A stretch of 47,189 bases of DNA from a bacterium (GCA_021372615.1 JAJFUB010000123.1:1-47189), one strand, 5' to 3'; shown: positions 36,148 to 44,956, counted from the first letter of the stretch. Notes: generated by a model not told the origin, from the sequence alone. Translations and numbers: made by a program.

Positions 36148-36197
36148 CTCCTCCCTCCCCTAACGCGCTGAGCGCGTTGCGGGCAAACTGCGTCGCC

Positions 36198-36722
36198 TCA
36201 CTGGTGCGTTGCGAGCGACACGACGCCGACGATAGCCGCTACGACGACCAGGACGCCTACGAATGCGGTGGCCTTGACCATCGTACGGGCTTCTGCCGCA
36301 TCCCGAAAAACCAGCCCGGGGATCGACTCCGGGCTGCGCCATCCTCGAATGAACCCGTAGATGCAGGCTGGGAGGACAAAGTACAGTACAAAGCGATAGC
36401 CCGCGGGCACGCGGTCGCCAGTGATGATGATCGGCACCGCCACCGCGCCAACGAATATCACGACGCACAGGGCCATGTACAATGCCCTGAGCCCCTTCTG
36501 GACCTGCGCCACGTACTTCACGTCCGCCGCGGCTTGCTTTGGCGACACCGCCCCTCGCCCGCCTCGCCGCGGGGCGGCGATTGCCGTCAATTCCGACGGG
36601 GCTGCCGAGGTCGTCGCCGGCGCAGTCGCCGTGGCCGCCGCCAGCTTCTCTCCGCAGTCCAGGCACTGCTTGTCGGTCTCGTAGTTCTCCGCACCACACT
36701 TCGGACACGTGACACGCTTCAT
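36198..36722 (-). CDS. Zinc-ribbon membrane protein
   Basis: A 174-residue protein. A zinc ribbon opens it: CPKC at residues 6-9 and CLDC at 20-23. An Ala/Thr-rich linker leads to two or three hydrophobic helices (LYMALCVVIFVGAVAVPIII, YFVLPACIYGFIRG, ATAFVGVLVVVAAIVGVVSLA). Proteins of this layout are common and mostly uncharacterised. GGAGGC precedes the ATG at 36722 by nine bases. It lies 77 bases after the NagB-like gene on the same strand and is followed by its own terminator. Confidence 0.8.
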   Translation of the reverse strand: MKRVTCPKCGAENYETDKQCLDCGEKLAAATATAPATTSAAPSELTAIAAPRRGGRGAVSPKQAAADVKYVAQVQKGLRALYMALCVVIFVGAVAVPIIITGDRVPAGYRFVLYFVLPACIYGFIRGWRSPESIPGLVFRDAAEARTMVKATAFVGVLVVVAAIVGVVSLATHQ

Positions 36723-36799
36723 GGGAAGTCTGCCTCCGACGTTCTGTGCAAGACACGGGAAGCAATGCGCGCCATTCCACGTTGCGGGCGTGGTCCGCC

Positions 36800-37720
36800 T
36801 TAGCTCATGTCAATCTGCACGTCGCTGGCCACCGGGCTCCACATCGTGTAGTCGGTCTTGGCCGTCTGCAGGATGGAGCCGGGGACGTACTTGTTCGGGT
36901 ACACGTGCGCCGCCAGGCGGGCGATGAACCGCTGCCAGCTCATGGTCGTCCCGGGGCCACACATCCCGTCCAGCCAGAAGCTGCGGTGCTTGGCGCCCAG
37001 GATGTCGGCCGGGGCGATCGAGGCGGCCTTGGGCGGAACCCAAGACCAGTCGCCGCCGAAGCTGTGCAGGGCGTTCTGCATGATCGTCATCGGGTTCAGC
37101 TCGACGATCTGCGCCTTGGCCTGTTTGTACTCCTCAAGGTCGGCGTAGTTGTCGCCCAGGTGCGCCTCGAAGAAGGCGATGTGGCCGCACCAGCCGATGC
37201 CGCCGTAGCAGCAGTCGGCCCCGCCGGTCGCGGCGATCATGTCTGAGTAGCTGTTGATGTTGCCGGTGTTGGGGAAGTGGATGTTCTCGGCCTTGGGCCG
37301 CAGCTCCTCGCGGATCTGCCCGAAAAAGCTCCCCATCATCGAGGTCGCAAAGGAGCCTTGCCAGTCCGGTGGCGCGGTCTGGCCGTTCTCGTCGGCGTAC
37401 TCATCCATGTTGAAGGTGATAAGGTGCTTGCAGTCAATGCTCAGCCGGTTGATGATGCTGGCCGCGATGGCGTACTGCGGCACGGGTCCCACCGGCAGGA
37501 TCAGCACGCACTGGCGCCCTTCCTCCGCGGCCGACACGATGCGACCGACGATGTCGAGGGCGAATTCGGCATAGAACACGGCGATGCTGTCAATCAGCCG
37601 GATTTTGAAGTCGGGGTTGCTGTGCTTGCAGATGTCTTCTTTCTTGATGGCTCGTACGCGCGCACACTCTTCCTTGTCGCGGAACGAGATGAACTTGCTG
37701 AGTTCGGGTTGGAACGCCAT
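36800..37720 (-). CDS. Glucosamine-6-phosphate deaminase-like (NagB-like), atypical active site
   Basis: A 306-residue protein of the NagB/glucosamine-6-phosphate isomerase fold. VLILPVGPVPQYAI gives the phosphate-binding loop region and FNMDEYADENG contains Asp106, matching the E. coli catalytic Asp72. The second signature, GIGWCGHIAFFEA, keeps His180 and Glu185 (E. coli His143, Glu148) but has Cys178 where E. coli NagB has Asp141. It is also about 40 residues longer than E. coli NagB. Activity as a true deaminase is therefore doubtful; it may act on another sugar phosphate or serve as a regulator. The ATG at 37720 has GGGAGG eight bases upstream and is preferred to an upstream in-frame ATG at 37777. 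Confidence 0.83.
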   Translation of the reverse strand: MAFQPELSKFISFRDKEECARVRAIKKEDICKHSNPDFKIRLIDSIAVFYAEFALDIVGRIVSAAEEGRQCVLILPVGPVPQYAIAASIINRLSIDCKHLITFNMDEYADENGQTAPPDWQGSFATSMMGSFFGQIREELRPKAENIHFPNTGNINSYSDMIAATGGADCCYGGIGWCGHIAFFEAHLGDNYADLEEYKQAKAQIVELNPMTIMQNALHSFGGDWSWVPPKAASIAPADILGAKHRSFWLDGMCGPGTTMSWQRFIARLAAHVYPNKYVPGSILQTAKTDYTMWSPVASDVQIDMS

Positions 37721-37948
37721 GTCTCTTGCCTCCCTGCGGATTGCCAAGTGCTGCCAGTGCATTCGCCGCCCCTCCATCAGAACCCTTCCTGCCGCCAGCC
37801 TCGATCATCCCTGTCGGGCGGCCGAGGAGCGACGCCCGAGCAATACTGCGACGGTTGTGCGGGAGACGAAGGTGGTGTCTGCCCGGATGGCGCATTGCTT
37901 GGCTTTGCCGCCTACATCACATGCCGTGCCGTTGAGGGAGGGTTTGGG
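37721..37948. other. Divergent intergenic region
   Basis: These 228 bases separate the divergent NagB-like and secreted protein genes and must hold both promoters. No clear -35/-10 pair is seen. TCGGGCG (37814-37820) and CGCCCGA (37833-37839) form an inverted repeat; with the preceding CTG it resembles the inner arms of the in-frame palindrome at 21580-21652 and may be a decayed copy. Confidence 0.4.
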
Positions 37949-39076
37949 TTGACCGTTGTATTGAGGAGCCTCGCCGTACTGCTGCTGGGCGCCGTGTGCG
38001 CCATGCCCGTCAGGGCGGAGACCATCCGCCTCGCCGATGGGACACCGATCACTATTCGTCTGCTGCAAGAGCTGAAGTCGGGGCGGAACAAGCAGGGAGA
38101 GGCGGTGCGCTTGCGGGCCGCCGAGCGCATCAGCGCTCAGGGCCAGGTTCTCGTCGAGGCCGGGGCGCAGGCAAGCGGCATGGTGACGCAGTCCAAGGGC
38201 GCGAAGATGCTCGGCAAGGCCGGGAAGATTGACTTCGATGCCCGCTGGGTGGAGGCCGTGGACGGTTCGCGCATCGCCCTGCGCTCGGTCATCAACAAGA
38301 AGGGCAAGAGCTCTGAGGCCTGGGTTATCGGGGCCACGATCCTCTTCGCCTGGCCGGCCATGTTCTTCCGCGGCTCCAACATCACCGTCCCTGAGGGCTT
38401 CGAGTTCGCCGCCTACGTGGACGGCAACTTCGAGGTCAAAGCCCCGCCCCCCGGCACCGCACAGCACCCGCAGGCCGAGGGCGCGGGCCAGGCGGCTGCC
38501 CTGCCGGCCAACCTGCAGTCCCTGAATGTCTCCGACGTGACTGCCCTCAAGCTCGACGACAAGAAGAGCCTCGTCGCGTTCTACGCGGAGAACCCGAACG
38601 CTGACGTCGGGCTACAGAATGCCCTGGTGACGCTTTCGGCCGTGGACGACAACGGCAATCTGGTTGGCACCAATGCCAGCCTCAAGATGTACGAGCCCGA
38701 GAAGACCATCTACTGGCTCGGGCCGCGGCAGAGACAGCTCTTCGTGAAGCAGATCAGCGTAAGCAGCGGCTATGCGCGCGTCGTGGTGCACGTGAGTGAG
38801 TCGTGGGTGCCATGGCGCGAGGAGCCACCGAAGGTGACTGTCATCTCGACGGGCCTCAAGGGGGACAAGATCATCGGCGAGGTCCGCAACGAGTCGGCCA
38901 CGACCACGAGCATCGAGGTCGCCGCAGTCGCGAAGGAGAGCGGCAAGATCGCCGCCGCGGCCTGCGGCACTGTCGAGAAGGTGCCGGCGGGCCAGAGCAA
39001 GACCTTCAGCCTGTCGGTCGCCGGGGTGGTCCCCGCGGGCGCCATGTTGGAGGCCACGGCCCTCGCAGCGAAGTAG
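37949..39076 (+). CDS. Secreted conserved protein of unknown function
   Basis: A 375-residue protein with signal peptide (VVLRSLAVLLLGAVCAMPVRA). The first domain, ETIRLADGTPITIRLLQEL...VLVEAGAQASGMVTQSKGAKMLGKAGKIDF, matches a widespread but unnamed secreted family I recall from acidobacteria and others, with a 'G..V...I..G....G.V' beta pattern, a short hydrophobic stretch (WVIGATILFAWPAMFF) and ITVPEGFEFAAYVDGN. The second half is an unassigned beta-sandwich. TTG at 37949 is taken as start because GGGAGGG lies about six bases upstream and the signal peptide follows; a TTG twelve bases later is possible. It is monocistronic, with a terminator. Confidence 0.75.
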   Translation: MTVVLRSLAVLLLGAVCAMPVRAETIRLADGTPITIRLLQELKSGRNKQGEAVRLRAAERISAQGQVLVEAGAQASGMVTQSKGAKMLGKAGKIDFDARWVEAVDGSRIALRSVINKKGKSSEAWVIGATILFAWPAMFFRGSNITVPEGFEFAAYVDGNFEVKAPPPGTAQHPQAEGAGQAAALPANLQSLNVSDVTALKLDDKKSLVAFYAENPNADVGLQNALVTLSAVDDNGNLVGTNASLKMYEPEKTIYWLGPRQRQLFVKQISVSSGYARVVVHVSESWVPWREEPPKVTVISTGLKGDKIIGEVRNESATTTSIEVAAVAKESGKIAAAACGTVEKVPAGQSKTFSLSVAGVVPAGAMLEATALAAK

Positions 39077-39093
39077 GCTAACCGCCGACAGAC

Positions 39094-39125
39094 ACAGGGG
39101 CAGTCCCTCGCGGGGCTGCCCCTGT
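39094..39125 (+). terminator. Intrinsic terminator-like hairpin
   Basis: ACAGGGGCAG (39094-39103) pairs perfectly with CTGCCCCTGT (39116-39125), with further CCC/GGG pairing inside. TGCGTTCTCT follows. It ends the transcript of the gene at 37949-39076. Confidence 0.75.
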
Positions 39126-39165
39126 TGCGTTCTCTGCTGCGCCCCGGGTGCAATGGGGCACGGTC

Positions 39166-39217
39166 GGGCACGAGATCAACCGGGCGAACTCGGGCTCAAA
39201 CGCCCGACCTCGTGCCC
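39166..39217. repeat. Nested palindrome between convergent genes
   Basis: GGGCACGAG (39166-39174) pairs with CTCGTGCCC (39209-39217), and inside them GGGCG pairs with CGCCC. It lies between the terminator at 39094 and the end of the minus-strand fusion gene at 39286, and may end that transcript or be a dispersed repeat. Confidence 0.45.
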
Positions 39218-39285
39218 CCTGCTGAGTCTGCGCAATCGGGGGCAGCTTCCGCCTCGTGCCTGCCGATTTGCTTCTCGGGCGCGAC

Positions 39286-42200
39286 CTACTCCCGGTACAG
39301 GCGCACCTCATAGACCCGGGCCGCCGCCACGCCGTTGGTGGCCGTGACAGTCAGGCGCAGCTTCGTCAGGGCCAACTCGGCGAAGTGATGCACCCGGTGC
39401 CGCTGGTAGTTCCCGGCCACCTTCGCCAGCGACTGCCACTCGCGGCCGTCGCAGCCGGTCACCTCGTAGTCCCGCACGCACTGCGGCACCAGCGCCACAT
39501 CGTGGAAGGCGTTGTTGACATCCGTATCAAACGTCAGACTGACGGTGTTGGCTGACACGGGCCGGTCGAACTGCAGCTCCGCCCACTGCGGGAGGGCCTG
39601 GGCGGGGTCGGAGGCCCACAGGCCCGGGTCGCCCGCGGTGGGGCGCGTGAGGCCATCAGTCAGGTGCGCGACGGCGAAGTCGCCCGGCACCCGCAGCGGT
39701 GGCGTCGCGCATACGGCGTAGTACTGCCCGGGAACGGGTGTCCACTTCCCCGCGGCGGCATCACCATACGCCCGCAGAGACCCGCCGGGCCCCGCCTTCA
39801 TCAGCCGCCAAGACAGGTCCTCCGTCTGTGGCAGCCAGCACAGCAGGAACGGAGCTTCGTTCGCCGGCGGAATGTCAAAGCGCACCCAGTGCTCGCCGGG
39901 TGGCACCTCAGCGGCGCTCGTGACGGCCTGCGGAGCGGCGCCTGGGAGGGCATCGGCCCGCGCCATCGTCGCCACGTGCAGGGACAGGCGGAAGGGTGTG
40001 GGGCGAGTGGACTTCAGGAGCAGTTCGAGGGCACGGGGGCGCTCCCCGGCCGGGAGCACCATGGCCCGGTCACAGGTCATGGCGTGCGTATCGCCCGGGC
40101 GCACGTCCTCGCGGCCGAACAGCTCGCAGTCTGCCCGGCTGGAACACGCCAGGCGCGAGGCCTGCGGCGCCATGTTGTCGGGGTCGGGTACAGCGAGGCC
40201 AGGGATGTGCTGGTCCTGGCGGATCAGCAGGCGCTGGAGTTCGGCCAGATGCTCCTGGCCTACGGCGCGCGGTGTGGTCTGGTGGCGCAGCGCCAGGGCC
40301 GCCGCCGTTCCCGCCGCCTGTCCCAGCGCGGCCAGCGTCCCCTGGACGCGGACCGACCCCAGGGCGATGTGGGTTACGCTCACATCGCGGCCCGCCATGA
40401 GCAGGTTGTCCACGTTCGCTGAGTACAGACAGCGGAAGGGGATCGTGTAGATCGGCACGTGGGCGTTGGTATCGAAGGCGCCCTCCTCCGGCGCCGAGTA
40501 GATGCCCTGGGGGTGGTGCACATCCAGCGGCCAGCCGCCGTAGGAGATGGCGTCGGGGAAGACCTTCCCGGCCTGGCAGTCGTTCTGGGTGAGAAGGTAG
40601 TCGCCGATCAGGCGCCGTGTCTCACGCTTGGCGTCGTAGATGGGCACGGACACCAGCTCGTACTGGGCGGCCTCCGCCTTTCTCTCCCAGCGGTTCTTGA
40701 TGTAATCCCAGTAGCCGTAGGTGATGCGGACCAGTTCATCGCGCGCCTGCTCGGGGTTCCACAGGTCGTCCACGTCCCCGCGGTGCTCCATCCACCAGTT
40801 GCCGCCGGCCAGGTGCTGGATCTGCCGGCCGTAGCCGGCCATGCTGTCGAAGCGCGGCGCCCAGGGCGGCGGCGTGTAGGGGCTGGGCTTGCCGGTGTCC
40901 GCAGCCCGATATGACAGCGAGGTCCCCCCCATGATGCAACCGCTCATGGTGATCGTGTCGGCCGCCGCCGGGGCCAGGCTCTCACCGAACTCGCTGCGGG
41001 CCTCACGCCCGAGGCGGAACTTCGCCCCCGCGTAGTACCCCAGCCAGCCATCGCCGGTGCAGTCTATGAACATGCGTCCGGCGTACTCGCTGGTCTCCCC
41101 GGTCAGAGCATCCACCGCGCGCACCGCGGCGATGCGCCCCGGGCTGGCGAGACGCGCCGCGACGACTCGCTGGTTGAGGCAGACGGTCAGGTTGGGTTCG
41201 GCTCCCGCCAGTTCGGCGAAGGCCCGGCTCATCTGCGGGTAGCCGAAGCGGGCCTTCAGACGGCCGGCCTCCTCGATGATGCCGCCCTCGCGGGCATTCG
41301 CGTGACAACTCGCGGCGCCGTTGATGGGCACGCCGGCCTCGGTGCTGGCGTTTCCACCCAGGACGGGGCGGTCCTGGATGAGCGCTGTCTTGGCGCCGTT
41401 ACGCGCCGAGGCGATGGCGGTGCAGCACCCGGCCGCACCGGCGCCGACGACGATGACGTCCCACTCCCCGCGTAGCCGCGGCGCCAGCGACAGCCCCGTG
41501 AGCCGCCCCCGCTCGAGGGTGGTGTCATCGAGCTTCTCGGGCGGACGATAGGCAAGGTCGCGCGTCAGGAGGATGGCGTCGCAGCGGCCATAGTACCCGG
41601 TCAAGTCGTGCAGCGCGATCGTGTTGGCGCCGGCCTTCAGTTCGACCTCACCGCCGTCTTCCCACAGCCACGCTCCGCTGGGCGCCCGGCCGAAGGTGTT
41701 TGTCGCGGCAGTCCCGTTGACCAGGACCGTGAACTGGCCAGGGGAGTACTCCTGCAGCCAGTTGCGGCAGCGCACCCAGAGGCGGTAGCGGCCCCCCTTG
41801 TCCAGCGTGAAGCCCGTGGTCGCGTCGGCTACAGGCCTGCCGATGCCGTTGGCGAGCAGGTATGCGGAGCCCATGAAGGCGACGAACTGCGTGTCGAGCG
41901 TCCAGCCGCCGTAGTCTGCGAAGTCCTCCGCATCCACCCACAGGAAGCCGTCCACCACCATCTTGATCTCCCGTGGCGGCTTGCGGAATGGCGCGGGCCG
42001 TTGACCGATGGTGATGGGCTGCATGGGTGTGTCCCTCTCGCGGGCGAGCGCAGCCAGGCCGGTCTCGTAGCGGCCCTGCACCTCTGCTGCCGGCAGGGCG
42101 TGGCTGAGGATGCGGACCTCATCCACGTCGCCCCGGAAGAAGTAGTTCCCCGGTCCCGAACCAACGTAGCACTGCAGCGGCGTCGCCTCGATCTGCACCG

Positions 42201-42738
42201 GCCCCGTCAGACTGGCGCGGGCGTCCTCGCTGCCGTTGACATACAGGCGCAACTCACCGTTGGCGCACGTACCGACGAGGTGGAGCCACTGACCAACCGG
42301 CCAGTCGGTGCGGGTGGAGGTGCAGAACTGCGGCCGCCCCGCCTGCCACACAATGAACCCCAGACGGTTGCCGGCGAAGCGCAGGGCATAGTGCCCCTCT
42401 TTGCGGATGACGGCGGGGTAACTCGGGAAGACACGATCCTGCAGGCGCACCCAGGCCTCGAGAGTGAGGCCGGGGCCGACAGCAACAGGGGCGCCGCCCA
42501 GGCAGACGGCCTGGCCCTCGCGTCCGTCGAAGGACAGCGCCTGCCCGGCCACGCCCTTGACGACGGTGGCGTAGCGCACCGTCAGGTCGTTGCCGAGGCC
42601 GGAGCGGTCAGGGATGATGTCCCCGCGGACCTGGTCAGAGTCCCAGGCGGCGACGAGGTCCGCCGCCGCCTGGGGTTGCGGCACACACAGCAGTGCCAGG
42701 GGTAGAAGCCAGCAGGCGTGAGGCATCCTCGTTGGCAT
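39286..42738 (-). CDS. Secreted LamG / CBM-like / FAD oxidoreductase / discoidin fusion
   Basis: A 1150-residue protein with a signal peptide (WLLPLALLCVPQPQAAA). A LamG-like concanavalin domain spans about 25-230 (LTLEAWVRLQDR, DVDEVRILSHALP). A CBM35-like module lies at about 263-391 (VDAEDFADYGGW). An FAD_oxidored domain spans about 425-815: VIVVGAGAAGCC with GAGAAG at 432-437, then GNASTEAG, MFIDCTGDGWLGYYAG and NLLMAGRDVS. An F5/8 type C-like domain closes it (about 1020-1150, ending RVYEVRLYRE). A flavin domain on an exported multi-module protein is unusual and raises the question of export route and FAD loading. Starts at 42738 or 42726 are both possible. It lies 28 bases after a GH29 gene in the same operon. 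Confidence 0.88.
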   Translation of the reverse strand: MPTRMPHACWLLPLALLCVPQPQAAADLVAAWDSDQVRGDIIPDRSGLGNDLTVRYATVVKGVAGQALSFDGREGQAVCLGGAPVAVGPGLTLEAWVRLQDRVFPSYPAVIRKEGHYALRFAGNRLGFIVWQAGRPQFCTSTRTDWPVGQWLHLVGTCANGELRLYVNGSEDARASLTGPVQIEATPLQCYVGSGPGNYFFRGDVDEVRILSHALPAAEVQGRYETGLAALARERDTPMQPITIGQRPAPFRKPPREIKMVVDGFLWVDAEDFADYGGWTLDTQFVAFMGSAYLLANGIGRPVADATTGFTLDKGGRYRLWVRCRNWLQEYSPGQFTVLVNGTAATNTFGRAPSGAWLWEDGGEVELKAGANTIALHDLTGYYGRCDAILLTRDLAYRPPEKLDDTTLERGRLTGLSLAPRLRGEWDVIVVGAGAAGCCTAIASARNGAKTALIQDRPVLGGNASTEAGVPINGAASCHANAREGGIIEEAGRLKARFGYPQMSRAFAELAGAEPNLTVCLNQRVVAARLASPGRIAAVRAVDALTGETSEYAGRMFIDCTGDGWLGYYAGAKFRLGREARSEFGESLAPAAADTITMSGCIMGGTSLSYRAADTGKPSPYTPPPWAPRFDSMAGYGRQIQHLAGGNWWMEHRGDVDDLWNPEQARDELVRITYGYWDYIKNRWERKAEAAQYELVSVPIYDAKRETRRLIGDYLLTQNDCQAGKVFPDAISYGGWPLDVHHPQGIYSAPEEGAFDTNAHVPIYTIPFRCLYSANVDNLLMAGRDVSVTHIALGSVRVQGTLAALGQAAGTAAALALRHQTTPRAVGQEHLAELQRLLIRQDQHIPGLAVPDPDNMAPQASRLACSSRADCELFGREDVRPGDTHAMTCDRAMVLPAGERPRALELLLKSTRPTPFRLSLHVATMARADALPGAAPQAVTSAAEVPPGEHWVRFDIPPANEAPFLLCWLPQTEDLSWRLMKAGPGGSLRAYGDAAAGKWTPVPGQYYAVCATPPLRVPGDFAVAHLTDGLTRPTAGDPGLWASDPAQALPQWAELQFDRPVSANTVSLTFDTDVNNAFHDVALVPQCVRDYEVTGCDGREWQSLAKVAGNYQRHRVHHFAELALTKLRLTVTATNGVAAARVYEVRLYRE

Positions 42739-42766
42739 CGCGGTGGCCCCGGCGTCCCAAGTGCTG

Positions 42767-44014
42767 CTACTTGATCTTCCCCCACGGGTCCTTCGGCAGG
42801 ATCACACAGCCCGCGCCCAGCGTCTGCTTCGGCTCGCCGCTGAACTTCAGCTCGATCACCGTGCACAGCGGGTCCGGGGCATCTGCCGGTACGCCCTTGA
42901 GCAGCACCCGATCCTTGTCCTGCACGACCTTCAGCTTCTTGCCACCCATGACCTTGGCGGACTCGATCTTGCAGTGCAACCCGCCGATGGAGAAGTCACA
43001 CCCCGGCCAGCGGTTCACGTGGTAGTACAGCGTATCGCCCTTCCGGGTGAAGGCGCCCAGGAAGGTCCACTCCTGCTGCATCGGGTCGGTGGCCGGGTAG
43101 ATGCTCTCCCCGTACTTGTCCAGCCACTCGCCGACCTGCTTGAGGATCTTCGGCTGCGGGTTGGGGATGACGCCCTCGGGCGAGGGGCCGCAGTTGAGCA
43201 GCAGATTGCCGCCGCCGGCCGCGACTTGCCGCAGCATCCCCAGCACCTGCCGCGCGGTGCGGTACTCCGGCTCGATGGGCCCGTAGCCCCACGAGCCGTT
43301 GAAGGTCATGCAGGCCTCCCACGCCCCTTCCTGGGCCACGATGTGCTCCTCGGGGGTGCCGAAGTCGCCGGGAATCTGGTTGCGGTTGTTGATGATGATG
43401 TCCGGCTGCAGCTCGTACACCATCGCGTTCATCTTCTCGGACTCCCAGCCCGCGGCGTCCAGTGGCCAGGAGACGTCGTACCACATGATGTCAATCTTGC
43501 CGTAGTTGGTGCACAGCTCCCGGATCTGCCCGTGGATGTAGTCTATGAAGCGCCGCCGCGACTTCTCGTTGAGCTTGCACTTGGCACCATCGGGATGGTG
43601 CCAGTCCATCAGCGAGTAGTAGAACCCGACCTTGAGCCCCTCGGCGTGGCAGGCCTCGACATACTCGGCCACGAGGTCGCGCTTGGGGCCGCGCTGCTTG
43701 GCGTTGTAGTCGGTCAGCGCGCTGTCGAACAGGCAGAAGCCCTCATGGTGCTTGGTGGTCATTACCATGTAGCGCTGTCCGGCGGCCTTGGCGAGCTTGG
43801 CCCACTTGCGTGCCGGCCACGGCCCCGGCTTGAAGCTGTCGGCCAGCTTCTCATACTCCGCCAGCGGAATGCGCTCGCGGTTCATGACCCATTCGTGGCG
43901 TCCGAGCTGCGAGTACAGTCCCCAGTGGATGAACATCCCGAACCGCGCCTGACGGAACCACGCCAGACGACGCTCGCGATCCTGCTCGACAGTGAGTGGC
44001 TTCTTGGCTGGCAT
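42767..44014 (-). CDS. GH29 alpha-L-fucosidase
   Basis: A 415-residue GH29 enzyme without a signal peptide. RFGMFIHWGLYSQLGRHEWVMN, YMVMTTKHHEGFCLFDS and VGFYYSLMDWHHPD are typical; Asp180 in IDIMWYDVSWP aligns with the nucleophile. GGNLLLNCGPSPEGVIP ends the catalytic barrel, followed by a beta domain of about 100 residues. The ATG at 44014 has GAGGA about seven bases upstream; the frame stays open nine bases further to another ATG-like start. It is followed after 28 bases by the secreted flavoprotein fusion, and preceded by three hairpins that separate it from the gene at 44153-44956. Confidence 0.94.
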   Translation of the reverse strand: MPAKKPLTVEQDRERRLAWFRQARFGMFIHWGLYSQLGRHEWVMNRERIPLAEYEKLADSFKPGPWPARKWAKLAKAAGQRYMVMTTKHHEGFCLFDSALTDYNAKQRGPKRDLVAEYVEACHAEGLKVGFYYSLMDWHHPDGAKCKLNEKSRRRFIDYIHGQIRELCTNYGKIDIMWYDVSWPLDAAGWESEKMNAMVYELQPDIIINNRNQIPGDFGTPEEHIVAQEGAWEACMTFNGSWGYGPIEPEYRTARQVLGMLRQVAAGGGNLLLNCGPSPEGVIPNPQPKILKQVGEWLDKYGESIYPATDPMQQEWTFLGAFTRKGDTLYYHVNRWPGCDFSIGGLHCKIESAKVMGGKKLKVVQDKDRVLLKGVPADAPDPLCTVIELKFSGEPKQTLGAGCVILPKDPWGKIK

Positions 44015-44051
44015 TCTGACCATCCTCTTCGGTCATGTTCGGCGCTTGGGT

Positions 44052-44150
44052 CGGGGGTTCAAACCCCCGCCTATGGGGAGCGCCCGGAGACCGCAAGCGG
44101 TCTCAGCGGGGCGTGAAGGACACGTCGTACGGTCGCACTGGGTGTGACCG
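44052..44150 (-). repeat. Three tandem hairpins between two minus-strand genes
   Basis: CGGGGGTT-ca-AACCCCCG (44052-44069), GAGACCGC-aa-GCGGTCTC (44087-44104) and CGGTCGCAC-tgg-GTGTGACCG (44130-44150, one G-U pair) follow each other. The last sits directly after the stop of the gene at 44153-44956 and is its likely terminator. The other two may be dispersed repeats or a leader structure before the GH29 gene. Confidence 0.6.
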
Positions 44151-44152
44151 TA

Positions 44153-44956
44153 TCAGTTGCAGTCACCGCACAGGCCGCCGCGGCACCGAACTCGGGAGCC
44201 ATTGCTCATGTGCGAAGCATAGACCCGCGGCGAGTGCTGGAGATCCTGATCCTCAGGATGCCCCCACCGTGGCAGGTACATGATCATCTCCTCCAGGTTC
44301 TGAAGAGCGTCGTTGGAAGCCGCGTACGGCTCCAGATCCCCGCCTCGGACAGTCAGACACGCCGCGACTCTGCCCTGCGGCCAATAGACAGCCACGATGT
44401 GGTCGGTCTCGATCGTGACTTTGTCTAGGAACACTGCCGCCTGCCGCTGCCACTTCGCCACCTCACGCCGCGTCTCGCGCCTCGTGATGATGAACACGGT
44501 GACCGGCTCGCCGCGCGGTTCAGCGGTCTCTCGGCTCAGGCACTCGCGCCAAGCGTCGCACGTCTGGTCGCCTTCCCAGGTCTCACATATCTCCTGCTTG
44601 TCCGAGTCGTAGATAAGGGCGTCCCCCCAAAGCCACATCGGAGCCTTCCCGCTGCCCCATGGGTTCTTCACAGGGTACTTCTCCAGCTTGCCGGGCCTGT
44701 AGTGTGCGGCGAGAGCGAGGCGCTGTTCGCTCGGCAGCCGCTTGGCTCCCCTCATGCTCGTGAGGGCCGCGTTGACGATGGGCCACTCCACAGCCTGCTT
44801 GTGGGCATCCGGGGCCGCGGGGGGCGTGTAGGTGACGCGAGGTGCGGTCTGCTGGACGCCGTGCCGTCGCTGCTCCGACACCACGAACCAGTTGGCAGCG
44901 AACACGAGGCCGATGAAGGCGGCGATGGCCACGCCGCATGTCTTGAGGTCTTGCAC
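44153..44956 (-). CDS. Membrane-anchored protein with Cys-rich tail, unknown function
   Basis: A 267-residue protein with one N-terminal hydrophobic helix (CGVAIAAFIGLVFAANWFVV), probably an uncleaved anchor, then a soluble domain with no family I recognise. Noticeable are SMRGAKRLPSEQRLALAAHY, WLWGDALIYDSDKQEICETWEGDQTCDAWRECLS and VTVFIITRRETRREVAKWQ. The C-terminus reads RVRCRGGLCGDCN, three cysteines that could bind metal or form a disulfide. GTG at 44956 follows AGGAGG by seven bases. It starts 21 bases after the cysteine-cluster gene, probably in one operon. Confidence 0.72.
   Translation of the reverse strand: MQDLKTCGVAIAAFIGLVFAANWFVVSEQRRHGVQQTAPRVTYTPPAAPDAHKQAVEWPIVNAALTSMRGAKRLPSEQRLALAAHYRPGKLEKYPVKNPWGSGKAPMWLWGDALIYDSDKQEICETWEGDQTCDAWRECLSRETAEPRGEPVTVFIITRRETRREVAKWQRQAAVFLDKVTIETDHIVAVYWPQGRVAACLTVRGGDLEPYAASNDALQNLEEMIMYLPRWGHPEDQDLQHSPRVYASHMSNGSRVRCRGGLCGDCN

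Noticed and set aside
44050-44070. GGGGGTTCAAACCCCC as the T-arm of a tRNA
   Set aside because: No matching acceptor, D or anticodon stems lie upstream, where the GH29 coding start is found. It is one of a series of plain hairpins.
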